From Mimachlamys varia (Eukaryota; Mollusca; Bivalvia; Pectinida; Pectinidae), in the NCBI GenBank assembly GCA_947623455.1, contig OX392538.1:37432001-37496000 (forward strand): DNA of 64,000 bases. The letters are read 5' to 3'. Both the position numbers and the translations under genes were made by a program. Below, piece by piece: positions 8,985 through 18,284 of this stretch. A model generated the notes under the pieces. It was not told the origin of the DNA. It searched no databases and saw only the letters and a program-made list of their open reading frames with translations. Within the stretch, counting starts at the first letter, position 1. Every line of letters begins with the position of its first letter.

Positions 8985-10136
8985 ATGGCGAAACGGTTTG
9001 CGGGGGCAAGCGCGGCCGATATTCAACAGAAAAGGGCAAAACTACACTCAAAGAATACTGTGAAAAGTAACAGAAAGGCTGCCAACACTTTAAGAATGTA
9101 TTTAAAGGGAAAGGGACAAGACGAAGACATTGAAAGGTACGATTCAATCAATCTAAATGATGTTCTTGCTTACTTGTATTTGGAAGCAAGAAGGCCAGAC
9201 GGGGAGATGTACAAAAGCTCAACACTTGAACATTTCCGATATTCTTTTAACAGATACATTAACAGTCCACCATATAACCGTGGGATAGACATTATCAAAG
9301 ATGATGTGTTTCGAGATGCAAACATAAATTTCAGAGCAGCCATGGCAGAGCTAAATCGAGAGGGTATAGGGGTAATAGATCATCATCCTGTAGTACATGA
9401 TGCTGACATTGCCAAGTTATACATGTCGCCATACCTCAACATCAATACACCAACCGGATTAATGCAAAAAGTTCAATTTGACGTGCGCCTTTATTTCTTT
9501 CGTCGTGGTGGAGGGACATGTCGAGGATGACCAAAGCAACGTTTGTCACAAAAAATGACCTAGATTCAGAACTACGACATGTTTGTAAGCAAATGGACGA
9601 ACTCAGTAAGAATCATCGGGAAAAAGACAAGGAAAACAGCAGCGGTGTTATGCCAGAAATACAGGGAAGTGCCTTCAGTCCGGTGTTGTTATTTGAAAAA
9701 TATATTCAGAAATGACACCCTGAACTTGACCGGCTGTGGCAGAGACCACTGGATAGTTTTACTGATGATGAAACAATTTGGAATTGTAAAACACCAATTG
9801 GGGACAAATCACTTTCAAAATTTATGAGTGACCTCAGTGTGAAGTGTGAACTGTCGAAGAAATTTACAAATCACAGTATTCGTGCTACAGGTGCAACTGT
9901 ATGATCAAAGGTACAGTTTTGGGCAGCACAGATCATGTCGGTGACAGGTAAGTAATATATCAGGTTTAATTTACTTCTTTTATTTACACAATATCTTGAT
10001 AGTCTACTTATAATTAATGAATTTATTTCAAAAACGACACAAATAAGTATCATTTTTCACGAATAACGTTACGTAGCAATCCTTATTTGAATGTTACTTG
10101 TTTTATATATTTGCAGGACATTACAAATCAGAATAA
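8985..10136 (+). pseudogene. DUF3504/Crypton-type tyrosine-recombinase-like gene, multiply broken but with a preserved intron
   Basis: The first 170 residues, from MAKRF to TPTGLMQKVQFDVRLYFF, follow the DUF3504 family (Crypton-derived tyrosine recombinases): a Lys/Arg-rich start, a helical region with YKSSTLEHFRYSFNRYI, then the VQFDVRLYF strand. The frame then shifts near 9517 (continuing MSRMTKATFVTKNDL), hits an in-frame TGA at 9713-9715, continues HPELDRLWQRPLDSF, and shifts again near 9900 just after TNHSIRATGAT, which holds the HxxR catalytic box. An intron is visible: donor CAG|GTAAGT at 9947/9948, acceptor TTTGCAG at 10116. Joining it in phase yields TGHYKSE and then TAA. TGH is the family's next active-site box. 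The nucleophilic Tyr region is missing. At least three lesions make it non-functional. Confidence 0.8.
9948..10116 (+). other. Conserved intron of the recombinase pseudogene
   Basis: GTAAGT to TTGCAG, 169 bp, with a T-rich tract before the acceptor. Splicing restores the TGH box in phase, which is why the intron is believed. Confidence 0.65.
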
Positions 10137-10409
10137 CAGGTGTTCGTCAATATTCATAAACAGTGTATGACAAGGCAGCATAACATACCACCAGCTACAT
10201 GTACATTGCCTTCTACTGTAGTGTACAGTTGAGTGTAAGCTAACATTTACACCCTAGTGCACTAGGAGTGCACTACGTTTAAACTAGTAGTGCACTACAT
10301 TTAAACTACAGGTAAACTAGTAGTGCACTACGTCCAGTCAGGTGTGACCACAAAAAAACCCTACAGGTAATGGGAGTGCCCTTGCCTACCTGTGTCCTTA
10401 CCTGTACAG

Positions 10410-11770
10410 ATGTTATATGATTTATCTGTACTTTTATGTTAATACTATTGAAGACGTCTTTGAAAGTCATAAGTTTGTTACTAATAAGTACAAAAATGAA
10501 AAAAATATGATTTTATGCAGGATCATATTTATCATAATTTATATTTCTTTTTTGTTTTATAAAAAAATCAGATATTGGAATAATATATTTTGATCTTGGT
10601 ATAAAAGTTTCAATCCCAAATTACTTTAATAAATTTGACATTAAGAAGCTGTGGAATAATATCTACATGTACGGAGTTGGTATTCGATTTCATTATACAT
10701 ATACACTCATGTACAAAGCCATATGCATTTACTTCTTCTTATCATAATACCAATATACATGTACATCTATGTACGTGTAATCAAGTTGACTGCAATCCAA
10801 TGTTATCATCATTAATCAATTAGCAGGGCCCTAGCTTATAACTGGCCAGTGATGGCCGTGTGGGAGAGGGAGGTGAAAAATTCACACCTGGCTAACTACA
10901 GCAAGCCTAGGGGCGTCTCCTATCCTAACCTCAGTGAGGAAAAGAGGTGGCACCCAGGCGGGTCAGGTACATACTTATGCCTGGAGGGTAAATGATTCTA
11001 CCTGTAGATCTAGTATATCTGTCCTTTTCAGTTAGATATTAGATAAGTCATCAGGTTAATTTAAAAGTACAATAAATGTGACTGATATAGGCTTAACGTC
11101 TTATATAGGGTTATATAAAGGCATATTATTTATTTGCAATATAAACTTAGAATATAAAATTAATTGGAATGGTTCTACGAAACTGAAAGGGTTCCAAATT
11201 GTTTGGGGCTTTTTTTTAAAAATAATTATTAATGTTCAAGTTATACTTATTGCCTTCAATATTTAGGCCTACATATGGGAAATACATCATTTTATAATTC
11301 TATTATATTAATTATAAGAAAAACCTTCAGTATATAATGAATTTTAATTTAATTTTCTTCAAAACTGCAGCAGAGACGTATAAAGCCGTCCCTGACTGCA
11401 GTAAGCGACCTAGCGTAACAATATTTCACCTAATATCAACTCATAACTGTATACGTTTTCATCATTAATTCAAGTATATGTACATGTACATGTAAAGATT
11501 TAGACATCAAAATGTATCATTTGATTGCATTCATTCAAGTGTTATAAAATACCTGTGTAAGTACAATTATTAAAGATAACCAGAATTCGTAAAGGACAAA
11601 TATTGACTTTTAGTGTTGTGTAATTATTATTTTTCTTAACTTAAATGTTATTTTATGTACTATTAATGTATTATTGAATGATTAAATGTTTTGAATGAAA
11701 CTAACAGATTACAGTCCTCAGGTTTTATCTACTATTTAAATGGAAATATGAAAATATTGCATATTCTCAT
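10410..11770. other. Interior of the 3.56-kb element, no gene recognised
   Basis: AT-rich. Includes GGTGAAAAATTCACACCT near 10873, a motif that recurs near 12940 in the opposite half. No coding support. Confidence 0.45.
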
Positions 11771-12869
11771 TTCATCAAAGTGGTTTATAAACATGATATA
11801 AACCTGAGCAAAACTTAAAATATGTTTGATGAATAGCAACCATGGGTTCTACGCCACCTCCGTCCCTCCCTCTTTATTTATAGTAAATCCCTCCCTGGCG
11901 GGATGGATTGGTGAGGGAGCAGTGACGGACGAGGGACTGACCTAATTCGTGACCTGATCATTTATATGAGAGATTGCCTCCATGACATGTAATTTGTTTA
12001 ATTTCTTAAATTTATTAGAAGGTACATAGCCGTAGTGAGGAATGAGGGAGTACTTGCGTCAAGTTTATTTTTAGAGCAACCGGTTCGATCCCCTTCTACA
12101 CCACTGTTAAAATGAATAAGAGAATACCGAAGCGTTAACATATCATAATCCAAACTCAAAATCGATTAAACCAATGGCAAAATATAAACAAAGGAAAAAT
12201 TAACATGGAGACCCTTGCAAAAGTACAAGAGAATAAGACCAGGTTTCGGGAGAGGAAGCGTCTTCTGCTTCATCGACGACACCCGCCATGTAAATCATTG
12301 TCACATTCAAGTAAACATCAAGTTCTCAAAATGAGAACCGAGTATCATTGTCAATCACAACAAGTAAACACACTAATGAGCATACTCAAAAACGTCCATC
12401 TTCATATCACTTAAAGATACAGAATATTTCTCAATGAGACCAAGATGGCCACCATAAAACTTGCCCACGGTTCTGATCAAACAACATCTCTCGAATCCTT
12501 GTGTTGTAAGTTTGTTTGTCAGCAGTCGACATCGATCACGAAAATCCCGATATTTAGAGCAAGCCCTGGAATACCGAATCAACTGCGACATGTAAACACC
12601 ATAGGTTAGAGAAGCAGGGATGTTAGTATCAAGAAATGGAAAGATGACGATCGGAAAATTGAAATCATCACGTTTATCGTATAGCTTAGAAGTAAGCTGT
12701 TCATGTTGGTCGTAGTTTAAGTAGAGATCGAGGTAAGCAGCTGATGTAGAAGAGTCTGTTGTGTCCTTTATTTCAAGTTCAGAAGGGTATATACGATCGA
12801 CGTGGTCAGCAAACGTCATCAAAGTGGTTTATAAACATGATAAACCTGAGCAAAACTTAAGATATGTTT
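11771..12869 (-). mobile_element. 5'-truncated retroelement insertion with a roughly 54-bp flanking duplication
   Basis: TCATCAAAGTGGTTTATAAA with about 34 further bases occurs at 11772-11827 and again at 12816-12869, with a few differences. The sequence between includes an RT C-terminal fragment in minus orientation. The long direct repeat looks like a target-site duplication of about 54 bp, unusually long for a LINE. Bases 12119-12815 are shared with 26289-26998; 11828-12118 are not. Confidence 0.6.
12373..12815 (-). pseudogene. Reverse-transcriptase C-terminal fragment (family with YDKRDDFNFPIV block)
   Basis: The open frame starts abruptly inside an RT at FADHVDRIYPSELEIKD and runs SAAYLDLYLNYD, KLYDKRDDFNFPIV, IPASLTYGVYMSQLIRYSRA and KFYGGHLGLIEKYSVS. 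This string belongs to a widespread animal retroelement RT whose clade I cannot name securely. The catalytic YIDD box that precedes it at 26.9-27.06 kb is absent here, so this copy is 5'-truncated and inactive. The upstream ATG at 12822 is in the duplicated flank. Confidence 0.7.
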
Positions 12870-13600
12870 TATCATATGATTCTGGCCATCTACAGCTGAG
12901 CCCTTTAATCAAATTGGTTTTAAATTTGATAGTCAGGTGAGAAATTCACACCTCAATTGTGTTACTGACAGGCTTATGTCAGCAGGTGTTCCTAGATAAG
13001 GTTGAGACAGGTCAGGTTATTACCTCTGGCCTGATGAGGGTCAAATTCAAATTATTATACCAACATTGTTGCATGATATACATACAAATCTAGATATAGA
13101 AAATTAAATAAAAAAAATCAAGATCGACAAAACTCTTTATCGCGTTCATGAATATACATATCTGAGGGATGAATATCTTTCATAAAATGTATATTTAGTT
13201 TAATTAAGAAGCTATCAATTCTTCAAGACGAATATATATCCTAAACAAATAATTACCAATGGATATTGCTTCAATTGTTCAATATACTTGAATGCAAATT
13301 GGTAAATAGATATAAAAACGTTAATCTTTTATTGTTTATTAAATGAAATATATAAGACAGCAAAATTGTCAGCTAAACTATTATTTTTTTTTATCTTATT
13401 TATGTCTTGTATGCAAGAAATGTTTAGGAAAACTCTTAAAAGTAATTATCAAGATTACATAATTTATAGTTTTGAAATGAAAGAAAGAACTTCTTTTCTC
13501 TGTTGTTCTTTTTTAAACAACATTAATATATATATATTTATAAATTGGAGTTATAAATATAAACTAGTGATAATGCTAGCTTCTAATTACAGATGACACA
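12870..13600. other. Interior of the 3.56-kb element, no gene recognised
   Basis: AT-rich with TCACACCT/AGGTG motifs mirroring the left half. Open frame 13366-13596 is low-complexity and unsupported. Confidence 0.45.
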
Positions 13601-13789
13601 GGTGAAGAACAGGTAAGAATCACAGGAAGATGGGACTGCCCATTTACCTGTAGGGGTATTTGACCAATATGGGGTTAAGGGTGTAGTGCACTACTAGTTT
13701 ACCTGTAGTTTAAATGAGTGGACTACTAGTTTAAACGTAGTGCATTAATAGTGCACTAGTTGTAAAGGTTAGCTTACACTCAACTGAAG

Positions 13790-14578
13790 GTGTGCGGAGT
13801 TCAGGAGAGCGCACGTTTCTCATATGCCGGTCTACCTATACTAAGAACAGTCTCGCATGCGATAAATACGCAAATAATCAAACAAACAATGTTCAAGGTT
13901 ACTCCATTCCCAATATTTCGTTTTCCTTCATTCTTGTAATTATACAAGTAGTCGTCTGCGCTGAAGTCAGTGAAGACAAAGTTATAGTCTGTTTCAAAAT
14001 CGTATCTATAACTTCATGTAAGAGTTATCTTTCTTTACACAGTACATTGTATTTGGGCCATTGGACAAATTAATTAATTCATTGATTTGAACATATTTTA
14101 TTGCTTTGAAACAATAGGATTGGGCACAAGTTATACCAACTTAAGAAAGCCCGCTCCTCAACATTTATATAACAAAGTATAGCAATAGCGACATGTACAT
14201 TATTCATTATAACTATAGTGTAACACAATTTATAAGTAAAGAGAACACTTAGTGAGAGAATAAATTGAAGATAAGAAGAAAAGAAAAAAAAAGGTAGAAT
14301 GCCATGTGACTATTTTAAAGGTTCGTTCAAAGTATAAATAAATTGAAATATATATATATATATGTTTTAGGCTGCATGGTACGCACTAGCTACATAATCC
14401 ATTCATGTTGTCTGTTCTATTGTCCATTTAATGCACTTTCCTGAAAATCCTTTCTCTGGTCACTCCTGTTCCTTCAAAGTATCTTATCGATGTACCATGC
14501 AGATAAATGTACAAAATAAATATTGTTTTACTGAACCAGTAGACACTTTAACTATAAACATAAGACAGTGTGAGAGGG

Positions 14579-14580
<2 letters not shown>
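13790..14580. other. No gene recognised
   Basis: AT-rich, with a short (TA)n run near 14350. Open frames at 13792 and 14431 show no recognisable features. Confidence 0.4.
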
Positions 14581-14582
<2 letters not shown>

Positions 14583-14621
<39 letters not shown>

Positions 14622-14632
14622 GAGGGAGAGAT
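14583..14632. repeat. (GA)n microsatellite
   Basis: About 50 bp of GAGA with occasional GGGA. It abuts the 3' end of the minus-strand LINE and may be its terminal tail. Confidence 0.9.
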
Positions 14633-14666
14633 TAGTTTGATTAACCTGTTTACACGAGAATTTTAT

Positions 14667-15906
14667 TTAAAAACGGTCACTGGATCGAATAAAAGTCTGC
14701 ACAATTTGAAATATCCGCTCATTATCTTCATTTGTTAAGACTATATTGCCAGACAGAAGTAAATCTAGGTTCACTGGGTGATATGGAATCAAATTGTTAA
14801 ACATTGTATCTCTTATATTGCTGTAATTTGGACATTGGAAAAAGAAGTGATAAGAGTTTTCACAGGGATCACCGCAAGTACAAGGAGATTCTGCTAGGTT
14901 TACACGATAAATATCATAATGAAGTGTACTACAGTTATGTCTAAGTTTGGTCAGTAACATATTAAGGCGACGCGGTCCGTAATTAAAAAAAACACGGAGG
15001 CATATGTTTTTCCGGTGTTATGTCAGTTTTAAATCTACCGACTGTTGGCTGATTTCTAGTAGCTTCGGAGAGGTTGTTCCAGATTTCTGTGGTTGCGGGT
15101 AAAAAAGATAATCTAGTATTAGTTAAATTATAGTTTTGGGTAGAATAGTTATTATTATTTCTAAGAGGATATGGGAATCTCTCACCTACTAGACTTGGAA
15201 GTAATGTATAAAGATAAGACGGAGTTAACTTGTTGTGCATTTTATAAAATAAAGTAAGATTTCTACGTTCTCTCCTGATTTTTAAAGTATCCCATCCTGT
15301 TTCATAATATAGAGATTGAATAGTTGCATATGCTGGTAGCCCAGTTACTACTCTGGCAGCTTCCAATTGTAGTTTTTCTAGCAGGTCAATGTGGAATTTG
15401 GAACAACCACTCCAAAGCTCACATGCATATTCCATTATAGGTTGAATGAAACATGTATAAATTTTACTCAAAACTTTCCTATTCACCAGAAATTTTAACT
15501 GCCTTAAGGCATTTATTCTTTTTGAAGCACTTTTATAGATATTTTCAACATGATCACTCCACTTAGCATTTGCGCTAAATGTAACCCCCAGGTGCTTATG
15601 GTTTTCAGAGAAATTTAAAATGCTATCGTTAAAAAATAACTCTAAACTATGAGTTTTTAAAGTATTAGATATAAAAAGAACATCTGTTTTTTTTAAATTG
15701 AATGTGACCAACCATTTCTTGGACCATGTGTTTATACATTGAAGATCATGATTCATTACCCTTTCAATTTCCACACAAGATTTAGAGCCATATATCATGG
15801 AAGTGTCATCTGCAAAAAGTCTAGATACGCTGATTAAATTTTCAGAAATATCGTTTATAAAAATTAAGAATAACAGTGGACCTAGCACTGAACCCTGTGG
15901 TACTCA
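14667..15906 (-). pseudogene. LINE reverse transcriptase, second half and C-terminal domain
   Basis: Starts at the conserved PQGSVLGPLLF block (motif B region), then LFADDTSM (FADD catalytic box, motif C), KTDVLFISN, HLGVTFSANAKW, LRQLKFLVNRKVL and IMEYACELWSG. A 1-nt shift occurs in a run of eight T's on the minus strand at about 14981-14988, after which the frame continues YGPRRLNMLLTKLRHNCS and a Cys-His motif (SPCTCGDPCENSYHFFFQCPNY) typical of CR1/Jockey-group C-termini. The missing first half and motif A make it catalytically dead. Confidence 0.85.
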
Positions 15907-16550
15907 GCCTGTTTCCATAAGGTAGGGAACGAGCATTTAGACAATGACATATTGAATGATATTTGAAGAGGTTTACATATAGTTTTCGCAGTGTATCGTA
16001 ACATATGGTGACTAATACCATCTATACCGGGAGCTTTACCTAATTTTAATGTTTCCAAGACGTCTTTGATTTCTGAATGTTCTACTTTAATAGATGACAT
16101 GGAAGAATTTGTTATGGGATCAAGGGATGGAACTGTAGAATTTGTATCATCTAAGTCTGTAATTGAAGAAAAATAATTGTTTAAAAGATCAGCCTTTTCA
16201 GAATCGTTATATATAGTACTACCACTATGTGGATCAACTAGAGGAGGTATGTCATTAGATTTACCATTTGTTTTAATTAATCGCCTCAACAGTTTCCAAT
16301 AAGATTTCGGATCTGATACTACAAACTTATCAATAAGACAGTCTAGATTAGCATAAAAAGATTCACGTACATGTTTTAGCATATTATTTACCCGATTTCT
16401 AGCTCTCTTAAAACAACTTATATCAGTATCACGCTTACTTCTTCTACATTTCTTATGTAACCTATCACGTAGTCTTATACATTTTCGCAGTTCAGACGTC
16501 ATCCACGGCTTGTTATTAGGTCTTATATTAATAACTTTTTTGGGGGATAC
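15885..16550 (-). pseudogene. LINE linker and RT fingers fragment
   Basis: The frame carries the EN-RT linker (NNKPWMTSELRK, basic RDRLHKKCRRSKRD, SYWKLLRRLIKTNGKS) and the start of RT (LKLGKAPGIDGISHHML, FPTLWKQA). After WKQA it jumps straight to the PQGSVLG block in another frame at about 15905. The stretch that normally holds the NYRPISLL and SKAFD (motif A Asp) blocks, roughly 110-130 residues, is absent. The start is also frameshifted from the endonuclease frame within a T6G5 run (plus) at about 16536-16546. Confidence 0.85.
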
Positions 16551-17667
16551 ATGCACAGATCATAGAATTAAAGGTATCAGTAAAACGTGTACATGCTTCA
16601 TCAACACTCCCTGATTCAATAAACATTTCATTCCAAGAATAATTCTCAATTAGCCTATTTAATTCGTTAAAGTCAGCTAGTTTATAACACCATATTTCGC
16701 GTTTATAAGATAGATTGAGCTTACTTACGACTTCTATGTATACTAAGCATGCTTCATGATCACTAATATTCCTATCAATGGGTAAAACTGACGATTCAAT
16801 ATGTTTAATCTTTTCTGAAATTATGACCGGATCAAGAAGACTTGCACTAGTATTGGTTATCCTTGTGGGTGAATCAATAACATTTTTCAGATTAAAACTC
16901 GTTAGAATATCAGAAAAAACGTGTTGCCTAGAAACAGTAAGCATGTCTACATTTATATCACCCACTATAACTATATTAGTTGATGAATCAATTGCCTTTT
17001 CAATAGACGAACGAAACCCTTCCCAAAAATAACTATTGGCATTTGGAGGTCTATACACAGTACACAGTAAAATACAACTACGTGGAAAATCTAGCTGTAT
17101 CCATATTAACTCGCCATGTGGAAATTCTAAATCTATAAGTCTAGTAGCCTTTATTTGATTCGATACGAATACCAAAATCCCACCACCAGCAAAGTTCCTG
17201 TCGGCCCTAAAATGTTCGCTAAAACCATGTAATTCTAAATCACTAGTCAGTATATTTTCATCAAGATGGGTTTCGGTTAGTGAAATAACGTTATAGTCGC
17301 TAGCAACATCCGATAAATAATCGATTTTGTTTCTAAAACTTCGAATATTTAAATGAAAGATTGATAATTCATGACTATTTGGTCCAGGATTTAGTTCCAC
17401 ATCCATGCATTTAAGTAATAAAATCAAAACAAAAATTGTATACATGTTGTTGTTAAAATAACTTTGAAGTGACAATAACCTTAGTAAAAGTAGTACGTTA
17501 CAAGGATTATATATGTCCGCTAGTTTCTTGCACCCATCTAGTAGTGATGACATTAAATATCGTAATATAAAAAATCCCTTTTTAAAAGAAAGACCGTATA
17601 CTTTTATATAATATAATCCAATCGCAGCCCTATAACACATTAAACTACTACCCATTGTCAAAAACAT
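16528..17667 (-). CDS. LINE N-terminal ORF: 2A motif plus AP-like endonuclease
   Basis: First ATG is at 17667, about 379 residues. A hydrophobic lead ends in FVLILLLKCM followed by DVELNPGP (residues 89-96; 17380-17403), matching the 2A ribosome-skipping consensus. The EEP endonuclease follows with its conserved blocks in order: FHLNIRSFRNK, SLTETHLDEN (catalytic Glu), GGGILVFVS, TVYRPPNA, VGDINVDML (Asp/Asn), LLDPVIIS and SDHEACL (His). The domain nicks DNA to prime target-site reverse transcription in APE-type LINEs. The domain looks intact; the frame then breaks at 16540 before the RT region. Confidence 0.85.
   Translation of the reverse strand: MFLTMGSSLMCYRAAIGLYYIKVYGLSFKKGFFILRYLMSSLLDGCKKLADIYNPCNVLLLLRLLSLQSYFNNNMYTIFVLILLLKCMDVELNPGPNSHELSIFHLNIRSFRNKIDYLSDVASDYNVISLTETHLDENILTSDLELHGFSEHFRADRNFAGGGILVFVSNQIKATRLIDLEFPHGELIWIQLDFPRSCILLCTVYRPPNANSYFWEGFRSSIEKAIDSSTNIVIVGDINVDMLTVSRQHVFSDILTSFNLKNVIDSPTRITNTSASLLDPVIISEKIKHIESSVLPIDRNISDHEACLVYIEVVSKLNLSYKREIWCYKLADFNELNRLIENYSWNEMFIESGSVDEACTRFTDTFNSMICACIPQKSY
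17380..17403 (-). other. 2A ribosome-skipping motif (DVELNPGP)
   Basis: Eight residues match D[VI]ExNPGP exactly, with a leucine-rich stretch directly before. 2A sequences at LINE N-termini are known in APE-type non-LTR elements of marine invertebrates. Confidence 0.8.
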
Positions 17668-17839
17668 ATGCACTACAGGTCACCGAGGCACGATCGGACG
17701 AACTCGTACGCGGCATTACCGCACGAAGTATTTGCTTTACAGCGCGTGAACAGGTAAATCTAGGTTGAAAAGGTAAAGAGAGCGCAGACGGTAGAGAAGT
17801 CAGAGTAAGCAGGAGACAGAATGAACAAGAAAACATAAT

Positions 17840-18280
17840 GGCAATAAGTAAGTACTAACAATCATTTGTTTCAAGGTTTTTGAGTGGATTCAACTATAAG
17901 AGAGACAGTAAGCTAGACAAAAAAAAAAACAACAGTATAATATAGGTACATATTTAACTAGCATCTGGTAAAGCTACATACTGTACGAGGATATATATAT
18001 ACAAAGGCAAATTTGTATGGAAAAAAGATGTTTAAGTTTAAAGGTAAACAAATGTGTATTTACGTAGTTTTGGTTATTTTTATCAGGTTTTTTTTTTAAA
18101 AAAAAGAAAAAAAAGGGAGGGGGCACTTTTTTAACCAGTCAATTAATTAGTAAAATTATTTCTCTAAGTACATACACAGATGGCTGGTTATACATGTACA
18201 TGGATATCACACTAGTAAACACATATCGAGGTGGTTTCAATGGAATACGCATCCGCACCAGGTATGTAAACATCGCATCC
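17840..18280. other. Spacer between LINE and satellite, no gene recognised
   Basis: Contains a T9/A-rich tract near 18090 and the first diverged satellite-like words (ATGTAAACATCGCATCC) near 18264. Confidence 0.4.
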
Positions 18281-18284
18281 GTAC

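Larger units (their letters stand above)
10226..13786. mobile_element. 3.56-kb element with about 185-bp terminal inverted repeats starting CAGTTGAGTGTAAGCTAAC
   Basis: CAGTTGAGTGTAAGCTAAC at 10226 is inverted at 13768-13786. Similarity continues inward through palindromic GTAGTGCACTAC/GTTTAAAC modules to about 10410 and 13600. The left flank is TA; the right flank is AA, so a TA target duplication is only half visible. No transposase is recognised inside. The interior holds an RT-fragment insertion (11828-12815). Related ends occur at 53140, 56670/60141 and 62309/63254. Confidence 0.8.
14583..17700 (-). mobile_element. Non-LTR retrotransposon (CR1/L2-like), internally deleted and frameshifted
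   Basis: Read on the minus strand: 2A motif, AP endonuclease, linker, reverse transcriptase with a large central gap, thumb/C-terminal domain with a Cys-His motif, then a short 3' UTR containing AATAAA (14662-14667) and a (CT)n tract (GA on plus, 14583-14632) that may be its tail. CR1/L2-group elements often end in short tandem repeats. The 5' limit is uncertain; the coding start is 17667. It cannot be autonomous. Confidence 0.85.

Noticed and set aside
16536..16546. Programmed frameshift between LINE endonuclease and RT frames at a C5A6 run
   Set aside because: The shift needed is +1/-2, not the usual -1, and the element has other homopolymer frameshifts, so decay is the simpler explanation.
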